DNA of 64,000 nucleotides from Clostridium pasteurianum BC1 (lineage in GTDB: Bacteria > Bacillota > Clostridia > Clostridiales > Clostridiaceae): the NCBI RefSeq assembly GCF_000389635.1, contig NC_021182.1:62001-126000 (forward strand), given 5' to 3'. The translations under genes and the position numbers were made by a program. Shown piece after piece: positions 1 to 9,561 of this stretch. Position 1 is the first letter of the stretch; each line of letters begins with the position of its first letter. The notes under the pieces were generated by a model. It was not told where the DNA came from and searched no databases. It worked only from the letters and a program-made list of their open reading frames with translations.

Positions 1-119
1 CTTAAAGGTATATTCCCAAGTTCGCATATAGTTTTTGCATCTAAAACATCTTTTTCTGTATTTTTTGCTAATATAAGTACTGCTCTTATTGCATAATCAC
101 TTTCTTGAATGATATTCAT
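1..119 (-). CDS. Rrf2-family transcriptional regulator, N-terminal part only
   Basis: The reverse strand reads MNIIQESDYAIRAVLILAKN and continues off the left edge, so only about 39 residues are visible. The pattern (polar start, then SDYAIRAVLILA, then a helix with AKTICELGNIP) is the winged-helix N-terminus of Rrf2/IscR-type regulators. The Fe-S cysteines of IscR-like members would lie outside the window, so the signal it senses is unknown. The start ATG at 117-119 follows a weak GGCGTGAG ribosome binding site. Confidence 0.7.
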   Translation of the reverse strand, partial: MNIIQESDYAIRAVLILAKNTEKDVLDAKTICELGNIPL

Positions 120-309
120 TTTCTCACGCCTATCTACAAACTATACCTATTTGGTACACTTTTATGATATATAATTTAATTACATTTGTCAATACTTTAA
201 TGAAAATTATTCATTTATAATCAATATTAATTATTTATAGTAAATAATTAATAGATTACCTAATAATTAGTATAATTTTATGTTAATCTACACTACATAA
301 TATAAAAAA

Positions 310-1197
310 TTAAAATTTTAAACCTATTTTTTCACCCATATACACTTTAGTTTCAAAATTTAACCTAGATTGTTTTAATATATCATCATCAATTTTTATT
401 CTGTTGTTTTCAAAAAAAAGTACTATTGTGGAGCCACCAAATTTAAAGTATCCCTTCTCTTGTCCCTTAGATATTCTTTTATTTGGTGAGTAAGTTTGTA
501 TTATTGATCCAACACAGGTTGCACCAACCTCTACATAAAGTACATCTCCAAAATTATCAGAATGAAATATACTCCATTCTCTTTTGTTTTCGCAAAACAC
601 CCCATTTATTTTATTTAAAGCTATGGGATTAACTGAATAATAGCTGCCTTTAATTTTAACAGTAGCTTCACAAATACCACTATCCAAAAAATGAAATCTG
701 TGATAATCTGTAGGACAAAGCCTTAAAATGATGCAACTGCCATTTTTATACTTTTCAGCAATAATATCATTTTTAATAAAATCACTTAATTTATAGGTTA
801 TACCTTTGACTTGTATTAAATTATCTAGATTTATATCATTGAAAGCAGTAATTCTACCATCGCAGGGTGAAATAAGAGAGTTTTTATTTTTATCAATAGG
901 CCTAGAACTTTCAACTAATTTTCTTGAAAAAAAATCGTTAAAAGATTTGAACTCATTTATAGATTTTTCATTGTGAGATATATCTATATCAAAATTAGTT
1001 ACAAATTTTTTTGTTTTATAACTGCTTATTTTAGAGTTACAATAGAAACCATAAAATTTAGAGAAAAGTTTTTTCTTTAAGAATTTTTCTAATAAATTCA
1101 TTCCCATAGGAGAATTATATATCCAATTTAAATATTTTTCACCAGCTACCTTTTCTATTTCATAATTTTTGGTTTTTCTATTATAGTATTTAATCAT
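310..1197 (-). CDS. psd: Phosphatidylserine decarboxylase proenzyme
   Basis: Converts phosphatidylserine to phosphatidylethanolamine at the membrane. The protein (295 aa from the chosen start) has the family landmarks: FNDFFSRKL and SPCDGR in the first half, the DYHRFH catalytic-histidine motif, and near the C-terminus [12 protein letters not shown]. In that last motif the Ser of GGST (about residue 256) is where the proenzyme self-cleaves to form the pyruvoyl cofactor; most relatives have LGST. An in-frame ATG lies 18 bases upstream, but the Shine-Dalgarno GAGGA sits correctly for the ATG at 1195-1197, which also gives the usual MIKYYNRKT start. It is transcribed away from the TetR gene and stands alone. 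Confidence 0.93.
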   Translation of the reverse strand: MIKYYNRKTKNYEIEKVAGEKYLNWIYNSPMGMNLLEKFLKKKLFSKFYGFYCNSKISSYKTKKFVTNFDIDISHNEKSINEFKSFNDFFSRKLVESSRPIDKNKNSLISPCDGRITAFNDINLDNLIQVKGITYKLSDFIKNDIIAEKYKNGSCIILRLCPTDYHRFHFLDSGICEATVKIKGSYYSVNPIALNKINGVFCENKREWSIFHSDNFGDVLYVEVGATCVGSIIQTYSPNKRISKGQEKGYFKFGGSTIVLFFENNRIKIDDDILKQSRLNFETKVYMGEKIGLKF

Positions 1198-1347
1198 TTT
1201 ATAATTCCTCATCAAATTTATTTAAACGGGTCTAGTGTTGATTATAATCTCTTTTTATGTAAAATGTCAAAATTATATAGCACAAATAAATTCTTTAATA
1301 AATTTACAATTATGTTTATTTATATGATGGAATTTTATCAAAATATA

Positions 1348-1375
1348 TTGTTATATGACATTTTAATAGTATAAT
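1348..1375 (+). promoter_or_regulatory. Candidate sigma-A promoter for the tetR-family gene
   Basis: TTGTTA (1348-1353), 16 bases, then a perfect TATAAT (1370-1375). It would give a leader of about 185 bases before the TetR-family start codon at 1564. Confidence 0.5.
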
Positions 1376-1563
1376 TAAGCAGAGAAGAAAAATCTTAGAT
1401 TTTGCGTCAATGGTTTTTGCAGAATGCAGTGGGAGTATTAGAGGCTATAGTCATCGGATGAAATGGAATTGTATTGATGGTAAATTATAGCTATAGTGAA
1501 ATTAATTTAAAAATTCAATAATTAATCAAATAAAATATGTTTCAGTTGATTTGGGGTGATTTT
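1376..1563 (+). other. Long untranslated leader of the tetR-family gene, function unknown
   Basis: This stretch lies between a good promoter and the TetR-family gene. It is less AT-rich than ordinary spacers here around 1400-1475 and holds an inverted GCTATAG/CTATAG pair. One frame is open without a start codon (about 33 codons, ending at a TAG near 1489), so it may be a gene remnant or a structured leader. I recognise neither. Confidence 0.3.
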
Positions 1564-2151
1564 ATGAATAAAACTAAGAATGCAATTTTTCATTCTGCAA
1601 TTAAAGTTTTTTCAAATAATGGATATAATGGTGCTACTATGGACGAAATAGCTAGTAATGCAGGGGTTGCTAAGGGAACGTTATATTATCATTTTAAAAG
1701 TAAGGAAGAAATATTTAAATACATAATCACAGAAGGCGTAGATCTCATGAAAAATGAGATTGATGAAGCAACTAATAATGAAAAAAGCCCACTAGAAAAA
1801 TTACAAGCAGTGTGTAGAGTTCAGTTGAACTTAATACATGAAAATAGAGATTTTTTTAGAGTTATTGCTAGTCAGCTTTGGGGTAAAGAACTTAGGCAAT
1901 TAGAGCTTAGAGACATAATGCGGCGTTATGTTATTCATATTGAAGAGTTTGTAAAAGCCGCAATGGAAGTAGGCTCTATTAAAGAAGGTAATTCACTATT
2001 TTTAGCTTATGCATTTTTAGGAACACTATGCTCTGTATCTCTTTATGAAGTAGTAAATGCAGAAAGTGATAATATTAATGGTACTATCAACAATTTAACG
2101 GATTATATTTTGACGGGTATAGGATTACAAAAGTCAACTGATCAAATTTAA
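1564..2151 (+). CDS. TetR/AcrR-family transcriptional repressor
   Basis: 195 aa. The N-terminal helix-turn-helix is typical: AIKVFSNNGYNGATMDEIASNAGVAKGTLYYHF, with the GTLYYHFKSKEE recognition-helix signature at about residues 35-46. The C-terminal ligand domain is all-helical and nonspecific. An upstream in-frame ATG at 1537 is possible, but GGGGTG at 1551-1556 places the start at 1564. The next gene encodes a YhgE/Pip membrane protein whose promoter carries a palindrome suited to a TetR dimer (2547-2560). The natural reading is that this protein represses that gene and releases it on binding a membrane-active compound; the ligand is unknown. Confidence 0.9.
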   Translation: MNKTKNAIFHSAIKVFSNNGYNGATMDEIASNAGVAKGTLYYHFKSKEEIFKYIITEGVDLMKNEIDEATNNEKSPLEKLQAVCRVQLNLIHENRDFFRVIASQLWGKELRQLELRDIMRRYVIHIEEFVKAAMEVGSIKEGNSLFLAYAFLGTLCSVSLYEVVNAESDNINGTINNLTDYILTGIGLQKSTDQI

Positions 2152-2183
2152 AGAAGCAAGAGTTCCCTGCTTCTAACGGTTTG

Positions 2184-2241
2184 TAATGTACTATCCATCT
2201 CCCAACTATAGAGGATAGGAGAATTCCGTATATTAGGTTAA
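2184..2241 (+). repeat. Dispersed repeat, copy A (second copy at 38197-38253)
   Basis: About 57 bases starting TAATGTACTATCCATCTCCC and ending ATTAGGTTAA recur near 38.2 kb with few changes. A short preceding hairpin unit with GAAGCA/TGCTTC arms (2151-2173) also recurs, at 37927-37951. Non-coding in both places; probably remnants of one mobile-element end or a repetitive extragenic element. Confidence 0.65.
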
Positions 2242-2279
2242 AAATGAATGAAAAGCTTATAACTGAATAAAAATTAGCA

Positions 2280-2430
2280 AGAGGCTGTCTCACAATGCAT
2301 ATCTATGCATAGCGAGGCAGTTTTTTAACTATTCTGCTATTAAAAATAATAATTTAAATCTGATTTTTAATAAATAAATGAGATCATTCTCAGATCTGAT
2401 GAATATTTATTTCTTTTGAGACAGCCCCTT
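2280..2430. repeat. MITE-like element with GAGGCTGTCTCA terminal inverted repeats, containing a terminator hairpin
   Basis: GAGGCTGTCTCA at 2281-2292 is repeated inverted as TGAGACAGCCCCT at 2417-2429, enclosing about 125 bases with no coding capacity. Such GGCTGTCTCA ends resemble termini of DDE insertion sequences. The left end also folds into a strong hairpin (CTGTCTC/GAGGCAG plus ATGCATA/TATGCAT, 2285-2321) followed by TTTTTT, which can act as terminator for the tetR-family gene. No clear target duplication is visible. Confidence 0.5.
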
Positions 2431-2513
2431 TTACAATAAAATTTTTATAATAAAAATAATAGATTTATTATGATCTTTGTATACTTATTTTTATATATTT
2501 ATGTTTTCAAGTA

Positions 2514-2560
2514 TTGACAGTAAATAAAAAAAGAGTTATAAATATAACTGACCAGTCAGT
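2514..2560 (+). promoter_or_regulatory. Promoter and TetR-type operator of the YhgE/Pip gene
   Basis: TTGACA (2514-2519), exactly 17 bases, then TATAAA (2537-2542). Immediately downstream, across the expected transcription start, lies the palindrome ACTGACCAGTCAGT (2547-2560) with perfect 6-base arms. A dimeric repressor bound here would block RNA polymerase; the TetR-family protein encoded just upstream is the obvious candidate. Confidence 0.8.
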
Positions 2561-2612
2561 ATAAAATGGTAAATGCTTTTTTTAAATAACAGCTTTAGGG
2601 GAGGAAGATAAA

Positions 2613-5426
2613 TTGAATTTCTTAAAAATTACATCTAGAGACATAAAGAAAATTTTCAAAAATAGATTCATTGGAGTTTCTGTTGTTGCTATTATAATTA
2701 CTCCTTTATTCTATAGTCTTTTTTATCTATCCTCATTTTGGGATCCTTATGGCAATTTACAAAATATGCCTGTGGCTGTAGTAAATTTAGACAAGGGTAC
2801 TATAAATGATGGTAAAAATGTTAACTATGGTGGAGATTTAGTAAATGAGCTTAAGAAAAATAATGATGTTGGTTGGCGATTTGTATCGCAAAGTAATGCC
2901 GATAATGGTCTAACGGGAAGCAAATATTACGGAGAGGTAGTAATTCCTGCAGACTTCTCAGAAAGGGCACTTAGTGCTAAAAATGGAGTACCTGAAAAAC
3001 CTAATATTGTATTCAAGGATAATCCAAAGAAAAATTATATTGCTACAAAGATATATTCAAGTGTAAAAACAAATTTAGACAATAAAATAACTAAAACATT
3101 GGTAAATGAATACACAAAAGTAATTTTTGATAGCTTATATAATGTTAAACATGGCATGGATCAGGCTGTAGATGGAAGCAGTAAATTAGCTAATGGTATT
3201 TTAAGTGTTAAAGATGGTAGCAATCAACTAACTAGTGGTGTTTTAAGCTTAATGGGTGGAAGTAATCAACTGAAGAATGGCTTGGCAACTGCTGTAGATG
3301 GAAGCAGCCAGCTTAAAACAGGTATAGCCAGTGCTAAGGATGGAAGTGGTCAGCTTAAAACTGGTTTACAACAATTGAACAGTAAAATACCAGAATTACA
3401 GAATGGGGTTCTTGATTTGTTCAATGGTTCAAATCAATTGGTTAGTGGAATTGGAATTAGCAATCCAGATGATTCTTCTAAATTAATAGGTGGAATTAAT
3501 AAGTTTACAACAGGAATTAGAACTGCACAAGATGGGATTTCAACCTTAAATAATGGATTGATTAGTGAATCCACAGGAGTAAATGAAGTTGGAGGTGCTA
3601 TAGGAATTCTTAATAATAAGATAAATGGACAAAATGGTTTAGTATCTAGTATAAATCAATTAGGGGGTGCTATAGGAACTCTCAATACAGAAGTAAATGT
3701 AGGTGGAAATGGGCAGCCAAGTTTAGTAGACGGAATTACTAATGGAGATCCACAAAAGGGTTTGGGGTCGGCTGTACAGAAAATTAATAACAGCTTAAAT
3801 GGTGATGATGGATTAGTAAATGGAAGTAAGAATGTAAATTCTAATTTAGATTCACTTAGTAAATCAGCAAATGGATTAAATGAAGCTATTCAAGATCAAC
3901 AATTACAAGAGTTGATTAGTGAGTATATGAATTCTTCAACCAGTGATAGTAGAAAATTGCAGATTGGTGCTAATTTAGTTTTTAAAATGAATGAATTATT
4001 AAATAAAGAGTTAAGCCTTAATAATGGTGTTATTGCAGTAAGTAAGGCCAATGGAAATATTGCAAGTGGAATAAATGATTTAGGGAACGCATCAGAAGGG
4101 CTTAATACTAAAGTAAATGGACAAAATGGTTTAGTATCTAATATAAATCAATTAGGAGGCTCTATAGGAACTCTCAATGCAAAAGTAAATGTAGGGGGAA
4201 ATGGGCAGCCAAGTTTAGTAGATGGAATTACAAATAGAGATCCACAAAAAGGTTTAGCTTCAGCTGTAGGTGCCTTAAATACGGCAGTAAATATAGGAAT
4301 TAATGATAAACCAAGCTTAGTGACTGGTATGCAGCAATTAAAGGATGGTACAACTAATAATCTTGTTCCTGGAATAGGTGAACTATTTGATGGTAGTAAC
4401 AGCATTCTTTCAGGAGCAAATGCAATTGGAAATGGAGCATTACAATTAAATAATGGTTTAAATAATTTAAGCAATAGCACTCCAACTCTTTCGAGTGGTA
4501 TAACACAGCTCTATAATGGAGCAAGTACTTTAAACGATGGAACAAATAAGCTTTACACAGGAACAAGTGATTTAAATAATGGTATAAATAAACTTTATAA
4601 TGGGGCAGTGAGTTTGAGTGATGGAACAAGTAAGTTATATGATGGAGCAAATGGATTACAGGATGGAACAAATAAACTTTATGACGGTTCCAAGGAACTT
4701 AGCGATAAACTTTCAAATGGTGCAGGAGATCTAAATAAGAATCTTAAAAATTCAAGTACTACTATGGGTAATTTTGTATCCCAACCCATAAATGTAGAAA
4801 CAGAACATCTATTTGCAGATGAAACTTACGGCATTGCACTAGCTCCTTATTTTATACCTATTTCTATATGGGTAGGGGCTATACTCATGTTCTTTGTAGT
4901 TTCTGATGAAGTGGATGAAGATATAAAGGTAAAAGCAAAGTCAATTGTCATGGGAAAATATCTAGTATATATAGGAATTGGTGCACTACAAGCAATTTGT
5001 GTAAGTACAGCGGTATTATTCATAGGTATAAGACCGAGCAATTTATTCGCATTCTACTTATTTAATATATTTATATCCTTTGTTTTTATATCTATAATGC
5101 AGTGTTTAATATTCTTGCTAAAGGATGTAGGAAGGCTTCTTGGTATAATACTTTTAGTTCTGCAGCTTGCCTCATCAGCAGGAACTTTTCCAATAGAGCT
5201 TTCACCAAAGTTCTACAGAGTAATTTCTCCATTTATGCCTTTTACTTATGTGGTTTCGGGATTAAGAGAAGTTATAAATGGAATAAACTATAGTGTACTT
5301 GGTAAGGATATTGCATTTTTAGTGCTTGTGTTCATTGTATTCTTTACATTGTCTCTAACGTTTAGAGGCAAAGTTGTTAAATTTCATGAAATTATAGAAG
5401 AAAAAAAGAATGAGTCAGCAGCCTAG
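2613..5426 (+). CDS. YhgE/Pip-family large membrane protein
   Basis: 937 aa, starting at TTG with a strong GGGGAGGA site eight bases upstream. One transmembrane helix near residues 21-43 is followed by PVAVVNLDKG, the extracellular core typical of YhgE/Pip (phage infection protein) and ABC-2-like exporters. A very long low-complexity middle (about 180-720) is built from imperfect repeats such as DGSNQL, NGLNNL and LYDGA every 7-14 residues. Five or so membrane helices lie in the last 200 residues. Relatives serve as phage receptors (Lactococcus Pip) or in export linked to type VII secretion or membrane stress. Control by the upstream TetR-family protein fits a role in drug or envelope-stress response. 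The substrate is unknown. Confidence 0.85.
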   Translation: MNFLKITSRDIKKIFKNRFIGVSVVAIIITPLFYSLFYLSSFWDPYGNLQNMPVAVVNLDKGTINDGKNVNYGGDLVNELKKNNDVGWRFVSQSNADNGLTGSKYYGEVVIPADFSERALSAKNGVPEKPNIVFKDNPKKNYIATKIYSSVKTNLDNKITKTLVNEYTKVIFDSLYNVKHGMDQAVDGSSKLANGILSVKDGSNQLTSGVLSLMGGSNQLKNGLATAVDGSSQLKTGIASAKDGSGQLKTGLQQLNSKIPELQNGVLDLFNGSNQLVSGIGISNPDDSSKLIGGINKFTTGIRTAQDGISTLNNGLISESTGVNEVGGAIGILNNKINGQNGLVSSINQLGGAIGTLNTEVNVGGNGQPSLVDGITNGDPQKGLGSAVQKINNSLNGDDGLVNGSKNVNSNLDSLSKSANGLNEAIQDQQLQELISEYMNSSTSDSRKLQIGANLVFKMNELLNKELSLNNGVIAVSKANGNIASGINDLGNASEGLNTKVNGQNGLVSNINQLGGSIGTLNAKVNVGGNGQPSLVDGITNRDPQKGLASAVGALNTAVNIGINDKPSLVTGMQQLKDGTTNNLVPGIGELFDGSNSILSGANAIGNGALQLNNGLNNLSNSTPTLSSGITQLYNGASTLNDGTNKLYTGTSDLNNGINKLYNGAVSLSDGTSKLYDGANGLQDGTNKLYDGSKELSDKLSNGAGDLNKNLKNSSTTMGNFVSQPINVETEHLFADETYGIALAPYFIPISIWVGAILMFFVVSDEVDEDIKVKAKSIVMGKYLVYIGIGALQAICVSTAVLFIGIRPSNLFAFYLFNIFISFVFISIMQCLIFLLKDVGRLLGIILLVLQLASSAGTFPIELSPKFYRVISPFMPFTYVVSGLREVINGINYSVLGKDIAFLVLVFIVFFTLSLTFRGKVVKFHEIIEEKKNESAA

Positions 5427-5476
5427 ATTTATCAATAAAAATAAAAAGTTACCTAGAATTATTATAAAAATTAATA

Positions 5477-5535
5477 AAATAACAGATTTAGTGGAAATAT
5501 AATAATAGAATTTTCATTGACTCTGTTATTTTTTT
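5477..5535 (+). terminator. Intrinsic terminator after the YhgE/Pip gene
   Basis: AATAACAGA and TCTGTTATT arms separated by about 30 bases and followed by a run of T. Confidence 0.6.
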
Positions 5536-5681
5536 AATTTATAAGGCTGTATAGATATAAATGCATTAAACAATATTAGAAATAAATATGTGTAAATTTT
5601 AACTAAATAAATATTTTTAATGAAATTTATACAGTTAATTTTCATTAAAAGATAAATAGTATAATTAAAGAAGGGATGCTT

Positions 5682-7241
5682 ATGATATTAAAAAAAATAA
5701 AAGATTTTTTTTCTCTAAATGAGCCACAAAATTTTGATAACACAGTTTTAAGTTATAGTAATGAAAAAAAAGATAACAAAGAAAATAATAAAGAAAAATA
5801 TAATAATAATCAAAGCATATATAAGATACTTGAACAAAATGAGAATTATATAAAGGGTATTTTTAACAATTGTTATGATTTAATTATAAGAGAAATATCA
5901 TTATATGATAATAATAAAGGTAAAATTGCTATGGTTTATTTAAATGAATTTATTACTGAGAAACTAATAAATGATAGTATAATTGATAAATTTCCATTAA
6001 AGCAAAATACTGAAATAAAGGATATAGAACAGTCAATAAAATATATGCTTGCTATAAAAGATGATAGCGTTTGTAAAGATTTTGGTCAGTGTATAGATGC
6101 AATACTTGATGGAAATGTAGTGATTTTTTCAGATATGCTAGATAAAGCTTTTATTGCAAATATTAAAGAGCCACCACAAAGAGCTATTCAGGAGCCAAAT
6201 GTTGAAAACGCTATAAGAGGGCCCAGAGAAGGATTTACAGAGTCAATTGCTAAAAATATTAGTCTTATAAGAAAAAAAATTAAAAATACAAATTTTAAAA
6301 CGGAAAAATTTATAGTTGGTGAAGAAACTAAAACTGATGTTGCTATATGTTATATGGATGATGCTGTTGATAGAAAAATATTAGAGGAAGTTAAAGCCAG
6401 AATCAGAAAAATAAAAATAAGTCCAATTGCATCTAATTATATTGTAGAAGCTATTAATGATGATCCTATATCTTTAGTACCAACTATATTTAAAACAGAA
6501 AGGCCAGATGTAGCAGCTTCTAAATTATTGGAAGGTAAAATTCTTATTATTGTAGATAATACTCCTATTGTTTTATCTGTACCTGCATTTTTTGTTGAAT
6601 TTATGCAAGCTAGTGATGATTATTATACAAATTATATACCAGCCACTTTAAATAGATGGTTTAGATATATAGGTTTAATGATATCTATAGCATTACCGGG
6701 AGTGTATGTGGCTTTATTAACCTTTCATCAAGAACTTATACCTACTCCTTTTATTACTACCATAATAAGAGCTCGATCAGGAATACCTCTTCCATCAATA
6801 TGGGAATGTTTTTTAATGCTTTCTGCCTATGAAATAATAAGGGAAGCAGGTCTTAGAATACCTAGAACCATTGGTCAGACTGTAAGTATAGTGGGAACTT
6901 TAATTCTTGGAGAAGCAGCAGTAAGAGCTGGTATAGTAAGTGCACCTATGATAATCGTAGTTGCTTTTGTTGGAACAGCACTTTATACTATCCCATCTCC
7001 AGAACTAAACTCAACTATTCTCTTTATTAGATATACTATATTATTTTTAGGTGGTGCCCTAGGTATTTTTGGCGTTTTGTGTGGACTATTATTTTTAATT
7101 ACATACATGACATCAAGGCGCTCCTTTGGAGTACCATATATGTATCCATTTATGCCCTTTAGTTTAAAGAGAAACCAGGATACTATTATTAGAACACCAA
7201 TGGAAAAATTGGATAATAGTATTAAGCTATTTAGAAAATAA
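5682..7241 (+). CDS. Spore germinant receptor subunit A (GerA/GerKA family)
   Basis: 519 aa. Soluble N-terminal half with the family signatures EPPQRAIQEPNVENAIRGPREGFTES written as EPPQRAIQEP then GPREGFTES (about residues 162-188), and a membrane half of five to six helices from about residue 320 (LMISIALPGVYVALLTFHQE onward). This is the A subunit of the inner spore membrane complex that senses germinants. An earlier ATG at 5676 abuts the AAGAAGGG site, so the ATG at 5682, six bases from it, is preferred. It heads an A-C-B operon with a 19-base gap to gerC. Forespore sigma-G control is expected, but no clear sigma-G promoter was recognised. Confidence 0.92.
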   Translation: MILKKIKDFFSLNEPQNFDNTVLSYSNEKKDNKENNKEKYNNNQSIYKILEQNENYIKGIFNNCYDLIIREISLYDNNKGKIAMVYLNEFITEKLINDSIIDKFPLKQNTEIKDIEQSIKYMLAIKDDSVCKDFGQCIDAILDGNVVIFSDMLDKAFIANIKEPPQRAIQEPNVENAIRGPREGFTESIAKNISLIRKKIKNTNFKTEKFIVGEETKTDVAICYMDDAVDRKILEEVKARIRKIKISPIASNYIVEAINDDPISLVPTIFKTERPDVAASKLLEGKILIIVDNTPIVLSVPAFFVEFMQASDDYYTNYIPATLNRWFRYIGLMISIALPGVYVALLTFHQELIPTPFITTIIRARSGIPLPSIWECFLMLSAYEIIREAGLRIPRTIGQTVSIVGTLILGEAAVRAGIVSAPMIIVVAFVGTALYTIPSPELNSTILFIRYTILFLGGALGIFGVLCGLLFLITYMTSRRSFGVPYMYPFMPFSLKRNQDTIIRTPMEKLDNSIKLFRK

Positions 7242-7260
7242 AACATTTTGGAGAATGTCT

Positions 7261-8418
7261 ATGAAGAACATCATTAAGAAATTTATCATAATATTATTAA
7301 TATTAGCTATACCAGTTGTAAGTTTTACCGGATGTAAAGATGCTACGGAAATAGAGAGATTAGGGATTATATTGGCTGTAGGCTTTGACTTAACTAGTGA
7401 TAATAATTATTTAGTTACTATTGAAGTTATGGATAGTAACAGTGTTAGTGATAATGTAAAATCAAATAGTTATACTGCTGAGGGAGAAACTGTTTTTAAG
7501 GCTATAACCAATCTTTATAAAAGATTAGGAGAACAATTTAATTATGCTCATATACAATATATTGTCATTGGAGATAGTATGGCAAGAAAGGGAATAGCCC
7601 CTATTATGGATTTTTCCCTAAGATATAATCAGATAAGACCTACAATACCTTTTTTAGTTACAAATGGAGAGGCTCAGGATATTATAAGTGCAAAAATTTC
7701 TACATATACTACCGCTGCTCTTTCAGTAACAAATTTATTAGAGTTGCAAAGGAAAAGAGGAGAAACGGCTGTTACTACTAATTTAGATTTTGTAAACAGT
7801 GTTGCTCATGGATCAAGATCAACCACTTGCGGTTTAATTAATATAGATAATTCTAAGTTAGATAAAAATAAAAACTATAATTTAAGTGGTGCAGCAGTTT
7901 TTCATAAGGATAAACTTGTAGGATATCTATCAACTAGGGAAACTGTAGGACTAAATTGGATTCGTGGAAGTATAGATAAAAATATACTTATGGCAGAATA
8001 CATGATACAATATCCTGAAAATTATAAGGTAAGTTTAGATGTTACATCAGCTTCAGAGAAAACAGATATAAAATTACATAATAATAATGTAAATATTAAA
8101 GTCAATATTAAAGCAAAATCATCAATAAGAGAAATGACAGGAAATGTAGATCCAAATAAAAATCCTAATATCATGGATGAGCTTGCTCAAGAACAAAATA
8201 AAGTTATTTTTAATGATGTCTATCTAGTAATAAATAAAGCTCAAAAAGATTTTAAGCTTGATATATTTGATTTTGGAAATATCATGATGCGAAAATACCC
8301 TAATGAATGGACTTACATGGAAAAAAATTGGAATGACATTTTTGAAAATTTAAAAGTAGATATAAATGTTAATACACAAGTGAATAAAACAGGAGTTCTT
8401 TCAAAACCTCCACTATAG
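7261..8418 (+). CDS. Spore germinant receptor lipoprotein subunit C (Ger(x)C family)
   Basis: 385 aa. Lipoprotein signal: KK-rich start, hydrophobic stretch, then SFTGC with the lipid-modified Cys at about residue 25. The body has the GerC markers ERLGIILAVGFD and the C-terminal region KAQKDFKLDIFDFG. The start is set by TTGGAG, seven bases before the ATG at 7261; an in-frame ATG at 7255 is too close. The subunit is anchored by Lgt-dependent lipidation (lgt is at 32.3 kb) on the outer face of the spore inner membrane. The gene lies between the A and B subunit genes. Confidence 0.9.
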   Translation: MKNIIKKFIIILLILAIPVVSFTGCKDATEIERLGIILAVGFDLTSDNNYLVTIEVMDSNSVSDNVKSNSYTAEGETVFKAITNLYKRLGEQFNYAHIQYIVIGDSMARKGIAPIMDFSLRYNQIRPTIPFLVTNGEAQDIISAKISTYTTAALSVTNLLELQRKRGETAVTTNLDFVNSVAHGSRSTTCGLINIDNSKLDKNKNYNLSGAAVFHKDKLVGYLSTRETVGLNWIRGSIDKNILMAEYMIQYPENYKVSLDVTSASEKTDIKLHNNNVNIKVNIKAKSSIREMTGNVDPNKNPNIMDELAQEQNKVIFNDVYLVINKAQKDFKLDIFDFGNIMMRKYPNEWTYMEKNWNDIFENLKVDINVNTQVNKTGVLSKPPL

Positions 8419-8469
8419 ATAGAATTTTTAGATAAAATTTATTAAATAAAAGGTTAGGAGGGTAGTAAC

Positions 8470-9561
8470 ATGAAAGAAAAAATAACATCATATGAATTTT
8501 TAGCAATAATGTTTTTATTAGGCTATGGAACTGCCAGTTTATTTTTTCTAACACCGGATACTAAAAATGACATTTGGATTGCAATGCTTTTTTATGCATT
8601 AGTTTCTATAATTATTCAGATGATTTATATAAATCTTTTTAATAAATATCCAGAAGATTCTATAGTAACATATTTACCTAAAGTATATGGGAAATATATT
8701 GGTTTTATATTAAGTGTTATATATATATGGTTTTTTGCATATGATGCTGCTAGAGATTTAAGAGACTTTACTGAACTTACAACATCTTTTGCACTGATAA
8801 GAATGCCTATGTATATCACAGCATCGGTCTTTATGATTGTTATTACCTATAGTGTTTATAAGGGTATTGAAAATATAGGGAACATGGCACAGATAGGTTT
8901 TATAATTATAGTATTTTCCAGTATTCTTATTTTTATATTATTATTTATGACTAAGGGTGCCTTTAAATTTTACAACGTATACCCAATTTTACATATGGGT
9001 TTCATAAAAGTGATTTCAAAGGGATGGAAACTTTCTACGTTTCCCTATGGTGAGTTTATAACTATGACTATGCTTTATCCTTTTTTAATGCAAAAAAACA
9101 AATTAAAGAAAACTGTTATTTTTACATCAATTTTAGAGGGCGTATTTCTTGCAATAAATAATATTTTATTTATAGTAACTTTAGGATATGAGTTTGCTAG
9201 TTCAAATGACTATCCTTTACTTGAAACTCTTAGATTGGTACATATTGGAGATTTTTTAAACAGATTAGATATAATATTTATAGTGGTTTTAATGCTAGGT
9301 GGATTTTTTAAAATATCTGTGCTGATGTATGTATCAGCACTAGGGATTTCACAAGTATTTAAGGTTAAAAATTGGGGGCTATTATGTACTATATTAGGTG
9401 TATTAGTATTAATTACTTCACTAATAATTGCAAGAAATAATTCAGAACATATAAATACTGGTTGGAATTTTGTATTGCCATATGTAAATCTTCCTATTGG
9501 AATTATTATTCCTGGAATAACACTTATAGTTTACTATTTAAAAAGGCTGATAAAAGTATAA
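8470..9561 (+). CDS. Spore germinant receptor permease subunit B (GerB/GerKB family)
   Basis: 363 aa, almost entirely hydrophobic, about ten transmembrane helices, APC-superfamily fold. Family signs: ITSYEFLAIMFLLGYG at the start, NKYPEDSIVTYLPKVYGKYIG, and GGFFKISVLMY late. It forms the germinant-binding membrane subunit with the A and C proteins. A GGAGGG site precedes the ATG. A decayed paralogue follows at once. Confidence 0.92.
   Translation: MKEKITSYEFLAIMFLLGYGTASLFFLTPDTKNDIWIAMLFYALVSIIIQMIYINLFNKYPEDSIVTYLPKVYGKYIGFILSVIYIWFFAYDAARDLRDFTELTTSFALIRMPMYITASVFMIVITYSVYKGIENIGNMAQIGFIIIVFSSILIFILLFMTKGAFKFYNVYPILHMGFIKVISKGWKLSTFPYGEFITMTMLYPFLMQKNKLKKTVIFTSILEGVFLAINNILFIVTLGYEFASSNDYPLLETLRLVHIGDFLNRLDIIFIVVLMLGGFFKISVLMYVSALGISQVFKVKNWGLLCTILGVLVLITSLIIARNNSEHINTGWNFVLPYVNLPIGIIIPGITLIVYYLKRLIKV

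Noticed and set aside
4148-4671. Reverse-strand open frames within the YhgE/Pip gene
   Set aside because: They are shadows of the low-complexity repeats on the coding strand.
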